Part shown: in pieces, positions 44,310 to 53,797 of the stretch
Position numbering within the stretch: position 1 is the first letter of the stretch
Layout of the letters: the number at the start of each line of letters is the position of its first letter
DNA from: Polynucleobacter asymbioticus QLW-P1DMWA-1
Lineage (GTDB): Bacteria > Pseudomonadota > Gammaproteobacteria > Burkholderiales > Burkholderiaceae
Assembly (NCBI RefSeq): GCF_000016345.1
Contig: NC_009379.1
Span: forward strand, 434,001-498,000
Length of the DNA: 64,000 bases
Direction of reading: 5' to 3'
The notes under the pieces: generated by a model
What the model was told of the DNA's origin: nothing
Database searches by the model: none
What the model saw: only the letters and a program-made list of their open reading frames with translations
Translations under genes and position numbers: made by a program

Positions 44310-46166
44310 ATGTTCCAAGAAGTCTTCCAGGCCCTGCAAAACAACCAATTTCTTGAGGCGGAATCCCTGCTTCAAGAAATGCTTCTGGCTAGCCCTGAGA
44401 ATCCAGATGTTTTGCATTTGCTGGGGATAGTCTGCGGAATGCAGAATCGCCCAGACGATGCCTTGAGATTTTTTGAACAAGCTTTACAACTCACCCCCGA
44501 TAATTCTGCGCTCCATTTCAATACTGCTAAGGCTTTATCTACCTTACAAAGGGATATGGATGCTCTTGAGCACCATCGGAAGGCTCTTGCTATAGACCCC
44601 GACAATCCAGAGATCTGGCTCAATTACGGAAGAAGTTTAGATAATCTTCGTAAGCGTGAAGAAGCTTTAACTTGTTATGAAAAAGCAGTTGTTCTGCAAC
44701 CCCAAATGGCTGAGGGATGGTTTAACAAAGGAAAAATACTGGGTGAATTAAGACGCTATGCAGAGGCTTTGCAGTCCTATATCAACGCTTATCAGTTAAG
44801 ACCCACCGAACCTTTTCTTTTGGGGATCATCTTGCACTACAAAATGCTCATTTGTGATTGGGCGGATTTGGATGGCATCTATCTAAAGATTCAACAGGAT
44901 TTGCATGCCCACCAGCTGGTGGTAGAGCCCTTTGGATTTCAGGGGATCTCCACTTCCGAGCAAGACCTTTTGGAGTCAGCCAAGATATTTGCCAAGCAAC
45001 GCTTTCCTGCAAGAAAGAAGGCGGTGATTCAATCTGCCCCTAAATCGAAGAATGAAAAAATTCGTATTGCCTATCTTTGTGGGGAGTTTAGAGATCAGGC
45101 GACATCCGTATTAATGACGGGGGTGTATGAGTCTCATGACCCTGAGTATTTTGAAATCTATGCTTTAGATAATGGCTGGGATGATGGTGGTGTTTTACGG
45201 CCGCGCATGAAAAAAGCATTCAAAGAAATAATCGATATCAGTCAAATGACGGATCCTGCGGTTGTGAGTTTGATTGAGGACTTACAGATCGATATTTTGG
45301 TGAACTTAAATGGTTACTTTGGCGAAGGGCGCCAAAATATCTTTGCATCGCATCCAGCACCTATTCAGGTAAATTATTTGGGGTTCCCAGGCACTTTAGG
45401 TGCTGAGTATATGGACTACTTGATAGCTGATCCGATTGTGATTCCAGCTGATAGCCGTCAGTATTACGTAGAAAAAATTGCCTATATGCCCAATAGCTAT
45501 CAGGCTAATGATTCAAAACGTGTCATCTCCGCACGAGAATTTACACGAGCAGAATTGGGTCTGCCGGAGTCGGGCTTTGTATATTGTTGCTTTAACAATA
45601 ATTACAAGATTACGCCTGAAACATTTGATAGTTGGATGAGGATCCTCAAGGCGGTTGAAGGAAGTGTTCTTTGGTTGATACAAGATAACGTGCCGGCCGA
45701 AGAAAATCTGAAGGCTGAGGCTCTGAAGCGTGGAATTTCTTCTGACCGCATTATTTTTGCGCAGAGATTACCCCTTCCAGAGCATCTTGCGCGTCACAAA
45801 ATAGCAGACCTTTTTTTGGATACGCTTCCTTATAACGCCCACACCACAGCTAGTGATGCTCTGTGGGCTGGAGTTCCGGTTCTCACGCTTTTGGGAAATA
45901 CATTTCCAGGCAGGGTGGCGGCAAGTCTTCTGAATGCCGTGGGATTGGCAGAGTTGGTAACGCATACTCCCCAAGCATATGAACAACGTGCAATTGAATT
46001 GGCTCGTGACCCCTTAGCGTTGAGGGCAATTCAAGATCGCCTAGTTGAAAACCGATTAACAAAACCCCTTTTTGATACCGTGCTATTTACTCAGGATTTA
46101 GAGGTGCTCTACAAAAAAATGGTTGAACGGTATAGGGCGAATTTAGCGCCTGAAAATATTTCTTAG
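44310..46166 (+). CDS. TPR protein with O-GlcNAc transferase (GT41/SPINDLY) domain
   Basis: A 618-residue protein. About five TPR repeats (1-190) precede a GT41 catalytic region (about 250-610). Conserved elements include AYLCGEFRDQATS (254-266), HPAPIQVNYLGFPGTLGAEYMD, FNNNYKITPETF with the probable UDP-binding Lys, and DTLPYNAHTTASDALWAGVPVLT. Human OGT has a catalytic-site His (His498) at a position that here is Gln263. Bacterial members glycosylate proteins such as flagellin or adhesins; no target gene is nearby. Cytoplasmic. Confidence 0.88.
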   Translation: MFQEVFQALQNNQFLEAESLLQEMLLASPENPDVLHLLGIVCGMQNRPDDALRFFEQALQLTPDNSALHFNTAKALSTLQRDMDALEHHRKALAIDPDNPEIWLNYGRSLDNLRKREEALTCYEKAVVLQPQMAEGWFNKGKILGELRRYAEALQSYINAYQLRPTEPFLLGIILHYKMLICDWADLDGIYLKIQQDLHAHQLVVEPFGFQGISTSEQDLLESAKIFAKQRFPARKKAVIQSAPKSKNEKIRIAYLCGEFRDQATSVLMTGVYESHDPEYFEIYALDNGWDDGGVLRPRMKKAFKEIIDISQMTDPAVVSLIEDLQIDILVNLNGYFGEGRQNIFASHPAPIQVNYLGFPGTLGAEYMDYLIADPIVIPADSRQYYVEKIAYMPNSYQANDSKRVISAREFTRAELGLPESGFVYCCFNNNYKITPETFDSWMRILKAVEGSVLWLIQDNVPAEENLKAEALKRGISSDRIIFAQRLPLPEHLARHKIADLFLDTLPYNAHTTASDALWAGVPVLTLLGNTFPGRVAASLLNAVGLAELVTHTPQAYEQRAIELARDPLALRAIQDRLVENRLTKPLFDTVLFTQDLEVLYKKMVERYRANLAPENIS

Positions 46167-46179
46167 GCTTTAAAACAAC

Positions 46180-46211
46180 AAAACCCCTCATTCATTTGAA
46201 AGAAGGGTTTT
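46180..46211. terminator. Terminator between the GT41 gene and ssrA
   Basis: Arms AAAACCCC and GGGTTTT around a 17-base loop. On the plus strand it ends in TTTT after the GT41 gene; on the minus strand it lies 30 bases after the tmRNA 3' end and is followed by GTTGTTTT. Confidence 0.7.
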
Positions 46212-46240
46212 GGCGCAGCCGTAAAATTACCGGCTTTTAT

Positions 46241-46599
46241 TGGTGGAGTCGGCGGGAATCGAACCCGCGTCCGCAAATCCTCCACAACAAGTTCTACATA
46301 CTTAGTCATATCATTTAATTTAGCCAGCTAGTCACAGATTGACATGTTCCACGCTGACGATTCACTTAGTTTTCGAATCATTCCCCGTGACATGAAATGA
46401 TCTTATCTCTTGTAAATGACCCTGATCTAGCTTGCGCTAGCTGACCCAAGAGAGAATCAGTTCAGGGGCAACCGCAATTAAGCGGCTAGTGCGAAACGTT
46501 CGTCGTTTGCAGTTATTACATTCCCATTGATTTACGAGATAACGGGTCCTCGGTATGCCCTTGATGCTTTGTAATCCACGTCGAAACCATGTCGACCCC
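46241..46599 (-). ncRNA. ssrA: Transfer-messenger RNA (tmRNA)
   Basis: A 359-base tmRNA, which rescues stalled ribosomes with SmpB. The 5' end GGGGTC pairs with GACTCC before the encoded 3' CCA; the T arm reads GGGTTCGATTCCC. The tag frame (46478-46510, minus) starts at GCA and encodes ANDERFALAA followed by TAA, close to tags of Ralstonia and Burkholderia relatives. Long pseudoknot-forming stretches lie between. The CCA is encoded. It fills the 498-base gap between the GT41 gene and gph. Confidence 0.97.
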
Positions 46600-46664
46600 G
46601 GAGTTAATGCATAGGAAGCACTATTTTAAAGCCGCTAGCTTTAAATTGCTCAATATCTTTTGGC

Positions 46665-47339
46665 TTAAACCTTGTTGGGAAAGATGATTTGCAGTAATTC
46701 AAGAGGGCTGTTGACGATATAGTCAGCTCCCCAGGCCTCAGGAGGCTCTTTACAGCCACAGTAGCCATAAGCCGCAGCCACGGTCTTCATTCCTGCCGCC
46801 TTGCCTGCTACAACGTCCCTAATATCGTCGCCGATATAAAGAGATTTGCTTGGGTCGACATTGGCGAGTCGTGCGGCATGCAGGATGGGTTCGGGATGGG
46901 GTTTTGCATGAGCGGTGGTATCGCCCGATACAGTGGATACAGATCTTTTGTGCAGACCCATGAGCTCTACCAGGGGGTTGGTAAAACGCTCGCTCTTATT
47001 AGTCACAATTCCCCAGGGAAGATTGGCTTGATCCATTTGATCAAGCAAGCTATCCATGTCCTCAAATAATTTACTTTCTACATGCAATGCATTCTCGTAA
47101 TTGGCAAAAAACTCATCGCGTAAGACTGCAAAGTCAGGGTGGTCAGTGCTAATGCCAAAGGCGCCTTCAAGCAAACCTCGAGCGCCAGCAGATGCATATG
47201 GTCGCAAAAATTCATAAGGCTTGGGCGCCAGATTGCGAGCTATGAGCAATTGATTGGTCGCTGCTACAAGATCTGGAGCTGTGTCAGCTAAAGTGCCATC
47301 AAGATCAAAAAAGATCCCGTGATAGGGGCTTTGCTTCAT
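46665..47339 (-). CDS. gph: Phosphoglycolate phosphatase, HAD family
   Basis: A 224-residue HAD hydrolase. Motif I is F-D12-L-D14-G-T with TLADTAPDL, motif II VTNKSE, motif III Lys in AKPHPEP and motif IV IGDDIRD. It removes 2-phosphoglycolate. The ATG overlaps the ubiG stop by four bases (ATGA), the common ubiG-gph arrangement of betaproteobacteria. Family resolution among small HAD phosphatases is not absolute. Confidence 0.9.
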   Translation of the reverse strand: MKQSPYHGIFFDLDGTLADTAPDLVAATNQLLIARNLAPKPYEFLRPYASAGARGLLEGAFGISTDHPDFAVLRDEFFANYENALHVESKLFEDMDSLLDQMDQANLPWGIVTNKSERFTNPLVELMGLHKRSVSTVSGDTTAHAKPHPEPILHAARLANVDPSKSLYIGDDIRDVVAGKAAGMKTVAAAYGYCGCKEPPEAWGADYIVNSPLELLQIIFPNKV

Positions 47340-48025
47340 TTGCGTACAGCGATCATGTAATTCACATCAAGATCATTGTTAAGGCTATAGACCTGTGTAA
47401 TGGGGTTATAGCTGAGACCTTTCATGCCTAACAACTCTAATCCGGCATGACGAGTAAAGGCGACCAACTCTGAAGGCTTAATAAATTTAGTGTATTCGTG
47501 CGTACCTTTTGGGAGTAGCTTGAGAATGTATTCTGCACCAATAATCGCAAATAAGTAGGACTTGGGACTGCGGTTTAAGGTGCTAAAAAATAAAGTGCCA
47601 CCAGGTTTACAGAGTGTTGCGCAGGCGCGAACAACGGACGCAGGGTCAGGAACATGCTCTAGCATTTCCATGCACGTCACCACGTCATACTGTTCTGGCT
47701 GTTCTTCAGCTAAGGCTTCTGCTGAAATAGATCGATAAGTCAAATTTGCGCCTACTTCAAGAGCGTGTAATTCAGCTACTTTGAGGGCTTTGTCTGACAA
47801 ATCAATACCGGTAGTGTCTGCGCCGGACTGCGAAATAGATTCAGCGAGGATTCCACCGCCGCAACCTACATCCAATACCTTCTTTCCATCTAGATCAATA
47901 AAGGTTTTTATCCAATTAAGGCGAAGGGGATTGATGGCGTGAAGTGGCTTAAATTCGCTATTGGGATCCCACCAGCGATGGGCTAGGGCGCTAAATTTAG
48001 CGATTTCCGATTGGTCAACGTTCAT
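47336..48025 (-). CDS. ubiG: Ubiquinone biosynthesis O-methyltransferase UbiG
   Basis: A 229-residue SAM-dependent methyltransferase that performs both O-methylations in ubiquinone synthesis. The N-terminal [26 protein letters not shown] block is specific to UbiG, and [13 protein letters not shown] (50-62) binds SAM. It lies between an OmpA-family gene and gph; a strong terminator separates it from the former. Confidence 0.97.
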   Translation of the reverse strand: MNVDQSEIAKFSALAHRWWDPNSEFKPLHAINPLRLNWIKTFIDLDGKKVLDVGCGGGILAESISQSGADTTGIDLSDKALKVAELHALEVGANLTYRSISAEALAEEQPEQYDVVTCMEMLEHVPDPASVVRACATLCKPGGTLFFSTLNRSPKSYLFAIIGAEYILKLLPKGTHEYTKFIKPSELVAFTRHAGLELLGMKGLSYNPITQVYSLNNDLDVNYMIAVRK

Positions 48026-48076
48026 ATGGTGTATTTATTCGTATGCGAATAGGGAAGTCATGAATATAGCGGAAAT

Positions 48077-48105
48077 AAAAAAGCCCGCTAAAAGCGGGCT
48101 TTTTT
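48077..48105. terminator. Terminator after the OmpA-family gene
   Basis: A-run, GCCCGC, loop TAAAA, GCGGGC, T-run. On the minus strand it ends the OmpA-family transcript 15 bases past its stop codon. Confidence 0.92.
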
Positions 48106-48119
48106 ACAAGTAAAGTAAA

Positions 48120-48683
48120 TTACTTAGCTGTACCAACAACTTCGATGTCAGTACGGCGGTTCTTAGCGCGGCCTTCAGCAGTTGCATTGCTTGCAACTGG
48201 ATTGCTCTTGCCTTTAGATTCTGTGTAGATACGGCTAGCGTCAACACCTTTTGATACGAGGTATGTCTTAACAGATTGTGCACGACGTTGACCGAGGGCC
48301 ATGTTGTATGCATCTGTACCAACGCTATCAGTGTTACCAACAGCGATAATTACTTCTAACTTGATCTTGCTCAAATCAGCAGCGATCTTGTCCAAAGTAG
48401 CTTTACCTTCTGGCTTCAAATCAGACTTGTTGAAGTCATAAAGTGTGTCAGCTTGTAAAGTGATCTTGCTTTGGCTAACGCCAGCAGCAGCGGCAGTCAA
48501 CGCACCGTCACAACCCTTAGCGGCAGTTGCAGGTGTCCAGTTGTTATCGCGCCAGCACAATGTGCCATCGCCATTTTTCCAGTTCAGGGTACCGTCGCCG
48601 TTTTGCCAGTTATCAGAAGCCATCGCTGCGGTAGCAGAAACGGTAATAACAGAAGCGAGCAACACTTTCAGGGTTTTGTTCAT
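48120..48683 (-). CDS. OmpA family outer-membrane/peptidoglycan-associated protein
   Basis: A 187-residue exported protein with a signal peptide (1-22, AMA-S). The mature N terminus has two near-identical 9-residue units NWxNGDGTL (25-33, 34-42) then CWRDNNWTPATAAKGC, a motif common in Burkholderiales OmpA proteins. The C-terminal OmpA domain (about 75-185) includes NTDSVGTDAYNMALGQRRAQSV and GRAKNRRTDI for peptidoglycan binding. It lacks the eight-stranded barrel of E. coli OmpA. Its own terminator and codon use suggest high expression. Confidence 0.92.
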   Translation of the reverse strand: MNKTLKVLLASVITVSATAAMASDNWQNGDGTLNWKNGDGTLCWRDNNWTPATAAKGCDGALTAAAAGVSQSKITLQADTLYDFNKSDLKPEGKATLDKIAADLSKIKLEVIIAVGNTDSVGTDAYNMALGQRRAQSVKTYLVSKGVDASRIYTESKGKSNPVASNATAEGRAKNRRTDIEVVGTAK

Positions 48684-48827
48684 TTTTAGTCCTCAAAAAT
48701 CTCTTTTTTAATTAAAGTCAAACTTAAATGTAATTCGCCCTACCTTGAAGCAAAAACTGCAAAGCGACACATCTCAATTTCGTACAAACTGACAGAATCT
48801 TAGCATAGCGCCCCTCTGTCATCAAAA

Positions 48828-48836
48828 TGATATTAT
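48828..48836 (+). promoter_or_regulatory. Possible extended -10 promoter of gyrA
   Basis: TGATATTAT matches an extended -10 (TGnTATAAT). Its spacing would place the start point at or within a base or two of the gyrA ATG at 48843. No -35 match is seen. Confidence 0.35.
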
Positions 48837-48842
48837 TTCTAG

Positions 48843-51545
48843 ATGGAACAAGCCGCTAAAGAAACACTACCAATATCCCTCGAAGACGAAATGCGGCGGT
48901 CCTATTTGGACTACGCAATGAGCGTCATCGTCGGCAGAGCCCTGCCAGACGTGCGTGATGGCCTCAAACCGGTTCACCGCCGGGTCTTATTTGCAATGTA
49001 TGAATTAAACAACGATTGGAACAGAGCTTACAAAAAATCTGCCCGTATAGTTGGCGATGTAATCGGTAAATACCATCCGCATGGTGATTCTGCGGTGTAC
49101 GACACGATTGTTCGCATGGCCCAGGATTTCTCTCTGCGCTATATGCTGGTTGATGGCCAGGGTAACTTTGGCTCTGTAGACGGCGATAACGCTGCTGCAA
49201 TGCGCTATACGGAGATCCGTCTTCGTAAGATAGCTCACGACCTTTTGGCCGATTTGGACAAAGAAACCGTTGATTTCGGGCCAAATTACGACGGCAGCGA
49301 GAAGGAACCCTTGATTCTGCCGGCCAAAGTGCCTAATTTGCTCATAAATGGTAGTTCTGGCATTGCTGTAGGTATGGCTACTAACATCCCTCCCCATAAC
49401 CTGGATGAGGTCATATCAGCCTGTTTACATGTGCTCCACAACCCAGAGTGCACGATTGATGAGCTTATTGAGATCATTCCAGCCCCCGATTTCCCGACCG
49501 CCGGCATTATTTATGGCGTTCAAGGTGTTCGTGAGGGCTATAGAACTGGTCGCGGTCGCGTGGTCATGCGCGCTAAGACTCACTTTGAAGATTTGGATAA
49601 AGGTGCACGTCAAGCGATCATCGTTGATGAGTTACCGTACCAAGTCAATAAAAAGAACTTGCTCGAGCGTATTGCTGAGTTGGTGAATGAGAAAAAAGTA
49701 GAGGGCATTTCTGATTTACGTGATGAGTCAGATAAATCCGGCATGCGCGTAGTGATTGAACTGAAGCGTGGTGAAGTGCCTGAAGTTGTTCTCAATAATT
49801 TATATAAGAGCACTCAGCTGCAAGATAATTTCGGTATGAACATGGTGGCTTTGGTAGATAACCAGCCACGCTTGTTGAATCTGAAGCAGATGCTTGAGTA
49901 CTTCTTGCAACATCGTCGCGAAGTTGTGACGCGTCGCACAATCTTTGAATTGCGTAAAGCACGCGATCGCGGTCATGTCTTAGAAGGCTTAGCTGTTGCA
50001 TTAGCAAATATCGATGAATTCATTGCGATTATTAAAGCTGCTGCAAATCCAGTAGTTGCCAAGCAAGAGTTAATGGGTAAAGCGTGGGATTCTTCAATGG
50101 TGCGTGAGATGTTAGCGCGTGCTGAGACCGATACTCCAGGCGGCCGTAATGCTTATCGCCCAGAAGGCTTGTTGCCTGAGTATGGCATGCAAACAACGGG
50201 TCTGTATCGCCTCTCTGATAGTCAAGCGCAAGAAATTTTGCAGATGCGTTTGCAACGCTTGACTGGTCTTGAGCAAGATAAGATCGTCAATGAGTACAAA
50301 GAAGTAATGTCAGAAATTTCTGATTTACTTGATTTGTTAGCGAAGCCAGAGCGCGTGACGCAAGTTATTGAAACTGAGTTGAAAGAAGTTCAAGCTGAGT
50401 TTGGTGTTGCTGGCGGAGATACTGGTCGTCGTTCATTTATTGAAATGAATGCAACTGAACTCTTCACGGAAGATTTGATTACTCCGCAAGATATGGTGGT
50501 CACACTCTCCAATACTGGTTATATGAAGAGTCAGCCACTGAGCGAATACCGCGCACAAAAACGTGGTGGTCGTGGCAAGCAAGCGGCAGCGACAAAGAAT
50601 GAAGATTGGATTGATACTTTATTCGTGGCAAATACGCATGACATCATCTTGTGCTTCTCTGATCGTGGTCGGATGTATTGGCTCAAGGTATGGGAAGTGC
50701 CACAAGGAAGTCGTACATCACGTGGCAAGCCTATCGTGAATATGTTCCCGCTAATCGAAGGTGAGAAGATTACCGTGATCCTTCCAATTAAGGGATACCA
50801 AGACGATCACTATGTCTTTATGGCTACTAGCTTGGGCACCGTGAAGAAGACGCGTTTGTCTGACTTCTCGAACCCACGTAAGGCCGGCATTATTGCGGTC
50901 GACTTAAATGAGAATGACTTTTTAGTTGGCGCAGCTATCACTGATGGCCAGCACGATGTGATGCTGTTCTCTGACGCTGGTAAAGCAGTACGCTTTGATG
51001 AAAACGACGTTCGTCCAATGGGCCGAACAGCGCGCGGTGTGCGTGGCATGAACCTCGGTGATGGCCATCAAGTCATTGCCATGTTGGTAGCCCCAGCTGA
51101 AGCTGCTGAAGGCGCTGAGGCTGCTGTGGTTGATGCCAATGGTGCTGCCATACCAAGTAGCGTATTAACAGCTACTGAAAATGGTTACGGTAAGCGCACG
51201 CCAATTGCTGAGTACACCCGCCATGGCCGCGGTACAAAAGGCATGATTGCTATTCAGACGACTGAACGTAACGGAAAAGTGGTTGCCGCTGCATTGGTAT
51301 CGCCTGAAGATCAAATCATGTTGATTACTACTGGCGGCATCTTAGTTCGTACACGAGTATCTGAAATTCGTGAGATGGGTCGTGCTACTCAAGGTGTTAC
51401 TTTGATCAACGTTGATGAAGGTACGCGTTTGTCTGGCTTGCAGCGTATTGCAGAAAGCGACTCAGACGATGAGACTGATGAAGAGGGTGATGCATCCGCT
51501 GAACCAGCTGACGATACTAATTCTGATGTGGCAGGTGACGCTTAA
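48843..51545 (+). CDS. gyrA: DNA gyrase subunit A
   Basis: A 900-residue type II topoisomerase subunit that cuts and rejoins DNA during negative supercoiling. Catalytic Tyr122 sits in AAMRYTEIR. The quinolone-resistance region has Ser83 and Asp87, the susceptible state. The GyrA box QKRGGRGKQ marks the C-terminal beta-pinwheel, and the tail is acidic ([10 protein letters not shown]). The N terminus is conserved in Burkholderiales, so the start is secure, although no ribosome binding site precedes it. Confidence 0.98.
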   Translation: MEQAAKETLPISLEDEMRRSYLDYAMSVIVGRALPDVRDGLKPVHRRVLFAMYELNNDWNRAYKKSARIVGDVIGKYHPHGDSAVYDTIVRMAQDFSLRYMLVDGQGNFGSVDGDNAAAMRYTEIRLRKIAHDLLADLDKETVDFGPNYDGSEKEPLILPAKVPNLLINGSSGIAVGMATNIPPHNLDEVISACLHVLHNPECTIDELIEIIPAPDFPTAGIIYGVQGVREGYRTGRGRVVMRAKTHFEDLDKGARQAIIVDELPYQVNKKNLLERIAELVNEKKVEGISDLRDESDKSGMRVVIELKRGEVPEVVLNNLYKSTQLQDNFGMNMVALVDNQPRLLNLKQMLEYFLQHRREVVTRRTIFELRKARDRGHVLEGLAVALANIDEFIAIIKAAANPVVAKQELMGKAWDSSMVREMLARAETDTPGGRNAYRPEGLLPEYGMQTTGLYRLSDSQAQEILQMRLQRLTGLEQDKIVNEYKEVMSEISDLLDLLAKPERVTQVIETELKEVQAEFGVAGGDTGRRSFIEMNATELFTEDLITPQDMVVTLSNTGYMKSQPLSEYRAQKRGGRGKQAAATKNEDWIDTLFVANTHDIILCFSDRGRMYWLKVWEVPQGSRTSRGKPIVNMFPLIEGEKITVILPIKGYQDDHYVFMATSLGTVKKTRLSDFSNPRKAGIIAVDLNENDFLVGAAITDGQHDVMLFSDAGKAVRFDENDVRPMGRTARGVRGMNLGDGHQVIAMLVAPAEAAEGAEAAVVDANGAAIPSSVLTATENGYGKRTPIAEYTRHGRGTKGMIAIQTTERNGKVVAAALVSPEDQIMLITTGGILVRTRVSEIREMGRATQGVTLINVDEGTRLSGLQRIAESDSDDETDEEGDASAEPADDTNSDVAGDA

Positions 51546-51571
51546 GGCGCCATCACTAGACTAGTAACGTT

Positions 51572-52669
51572 ATGACTTTTGACCGCCGCATATTCAATTT
51601 CGCAGCGGGGCCTGCTACTTTGCCTGAAGAGGTATTGAAGCAGGCTGCCGATGAGATGCTTAATTGGCGTGGTCTTGGTACTAGCGTGATGGAAATTAGT
51701 CATCGTAGTAAAGAGTTTATGGAAGTGTATGAAGAAGTCATTCACGACTTACGCACTCTCATGAATATTCCAGATGCCTACGAAATCTTGCTCTTGCAAG
51801 GCGGGGGTCTGGGACAGAATGCTGCGATTCCAATGAACTTAATGCCTTTGGCTAAGAATGGACCTAAGGCAGACTATATCGTTACCGGTATCTGGTCTGA
51901 GAAATCATTTAAAGAAGCACAGAAGTATGGGGTCGCTAATTTAGTAGCATCTTCTGCTGCAGAAAAGTTCAACACAATTCCTGCAAAATCTAGTTGGCAG
52001 CTCTCCAATGATGCTGCCTATGTTCTTTATTGCGCTAACGAAACTATTGGTGGCGTTGAGTTCCCAGATGTACCCGATGTGGGAAATACTCCACTAGTGG
52101 CAGATATTTCTAGCAACATTCTTTCTAAAGAAATGGATGTTACGAAATGCGCCGTTTGGTTCGGTGGTGCGCAGAAAAATATTGGCCCATCTGGCGTGAC
52201 GATTGTGATCGTTCGTAAGGACTTCATTGGTCATAGCATGGGCATTACGCCAACGATTTGGGATTGGTCTGTGCAAGCGAACACCCAATCGATGATTAAT
52301 ACACCCCCGACTTTCTCAATCTACATGGCTGGTCTAGGCTTTAAGTGGCTGTTAAAGCAAGGTGGCGTAAAGGTGATTGAAAAACGCAACCAAGAAAAAG
52401 CAGATTTGCTCTACAGCTTCTTGGACCAAAGCAGTTTGTATGAAAACCGCGTCACTAAAGAATATCGCTCGCGTATGAACGTGACATTCTTCTTAAAAGA
52501 TGAGAACCTAAACACAGAGTTTTTGGCTCAGTCTAATGCTGCTGGTTTAGTGGCTTTGCGTGGTCATAAGGCTGCAGGTGGTATGCGTGCGAGCATCTAT
52601 AACGCCATGCCTATTGAAGGTGTAAAAGCCTTAATCGAATTTATGCGTGACTTTGAAAGGCGAGCTTAA
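51572..52669 (+). CDS. serC: Phosphoserine aminotransferase
   Basis: A 365-residue class V aminotransferase making phosphoserine from 3-phosphohydroxypyruvate, also used in pyridoxal phosphate synthesis. NFAAGPATLPEEVL opens the protein; the PLP lysine lies in FGGAQKNIGPSG. It follows gyrA by 26 bases and its TAA shares one base with the pheA ATG. The arrangement gyrA-serC-pheA is conserved in betaproteobacteria. Confidence 0.97.
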   Translation: MTFDRRIFNFAAGPATLPEEVLKQAADEMLNWRGLGTSVMEISHRSKEFMEVYEEVIHDLRTLMNIPDAYEILLLQGGGLGQNAAIPMNLMPLAKNGPKADYIVTGIWSEKSFKEAQKYGVANLVASSAAEKFNTIPAKSSWQLSNDAAYVLYCANETIGGVEFPDVPDVGNTPLVADISSNILSKEMDVTKCAVWFGGAQKNIGPSGVTIVIVRKDFIGHSMGITPTIWDWSVQANTQSMINTPPTFSIYMAGLGFKWLLKQGGVKVIEKRNQEKADLLYSFLDQSSLYENRVTKEYRSRMNVTFFLKDENLNTEFLAQSNAAGLVALRGHKAAGGMRASIYNAMPIEGVKALIEFMRDFERRA

Positions 52670-53748
52670 TGAGTACTGAAGAACAGCGCTTAGCTCCCTT
52701 GCGTGAAAAAATTGACGCATTGGATGCGCAAATTTTAGATTTACTGACTCAGCGAGCAAAAGCTGCTCAAGAAGTGGGTCATGTCAAAGGCGGATTTTCT
52801 TCACCAGTATTTCGTCCTGAGCGCGAACGTCAGGTTGTTGCACGTCTTCAAGAAATAAATAATGGTCCCTTGCTTCCTGACGGTATTGCTGCTATCTGGC
52901 GTGAAGTGATGTCTGCTTGCCGGGCATTGGAGGCTCGTCAGACCATTGCTTATTTGGGACCAGTAGGAACATTTTCTGAGCAAGCGGCACAAACCTATTT
53001 TGGCCATTCAATAGCAGGTCTTCCGTGCGCTAGTTTGGATGAAGTATTTAAGGCGGTCGAGAAGGGTGCTGCCCAATTTGGCGTTGTACCAGTAGAGAAC
53101 TCCAGTGAAGGTGCTATTTCTCGTACGTTAGATTTGTTATTAGATTCTTCTATGCAGATTAGCGGTGAAGTAGTGCTCCCAATACGTCACCATTTACTGA
53201 CTAAGAGCGGTAATTTGGATGGAGTAACAACAGTTTGTGCTCACGCCCAAGCGTTGGCTCAGTGCCAGCAGTGGTTGAGTATTCATGCTCCGCAATTAAA
53301 GCGTCAAGCAGTGAGCAGTAATGCTGAAGCGGCCCGTCTAGCTGCTGCCGATCCTACATTGGCTGCTATTGCTGGCGATCCAGCGCAAGAGGCTTATGGC
53401 TTGCAAGCGGTTGCCGCCCAGATTCAAGATGATCCACACAATCGAACACGCTTTGTAGTGGTAGGTAAGTACGCATGTCAGTCAACCGGGAAAGACCAGA
53501 CATCGTTAGTCTTGTCTGTAGATAATCAACCTGGTGCTGTTCATCGTTTATTGGCACCGTTAGCCAAGCATGGCGTTTCTATGAATCGCTTTGAGTCTCG
53601 TCCTGCGCGCAAAGGCACCTGGGAATATCACTTCTATATTGATATTGCTGGTCATGCGGATGACGATAAGGTGGTGAAAGCGTTAGAAGAGCTTAAAGGG
53701 GTTGCCGCTTTCTATAAGAACTTGGGTTCTTATCCGCACTCAGCTTAA
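52669..53748 (+). CDS. pheA: Bifunctional chorismate mutase/prephenate dehydratase
   Basis: A 359-residue P-protein for phenylalanine synthesis. Chorismate mutase AroQ domain (about 5-90), prephenate dehydratase (about 93-270) with YLGPVGTFSEQAA and the catalytic Thr in the NRTRF block, then a C-terminal ACT domain (about 280-355) with ESRPARKGTWEYHFYID for phenylalanine feedback. The start overlaps serC by one base, with AAAGGCGAG upstream. Confidence 0.97.
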   Translation: MSTEEQRLAPLREKIDALDAQILDLLTQRAKAAQEVGHVKGGFSSPVFRPERERQVVARLQEINNGPLLPDGIAAIWREVMSACRALEARQTIAYLGPVGTFSEQAAQTYFGHSIAGLPCASLDEVFKAVEKGAAQFGVVPVENSSEGAISRTLDLLLDSSMQISGEVVLPIRHHLLTKSGNLDGVTTVCAHAQALAQCQQWLSIHAPQLKRQAVSSNAEAARLAAADPTLAAIAGDPAQEAYGLQAVAAQIQDDPHNRTRFVVVGKYACQSTGKDQTSLVLSVDNQPGAVHRLLAPLAKHGVSMNRFESRPARKGTWEYHFYIDIAGHADDDKVVKALEELKGVAAFYKNLGSYPHSA

Positions 53749-53797
53749 CTAAAGATCAGCTTTATTTAACAATCAGTTCATACATTAGTAAACTCGA

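Noticed and set aside
46241..46275. tRNA gene suggested by the T arm and encoded CCA
   Set aside because: The T arm and acceptor belong to the tmRNA; the matching 5' half is at 46560-46599, over 280 bases away.
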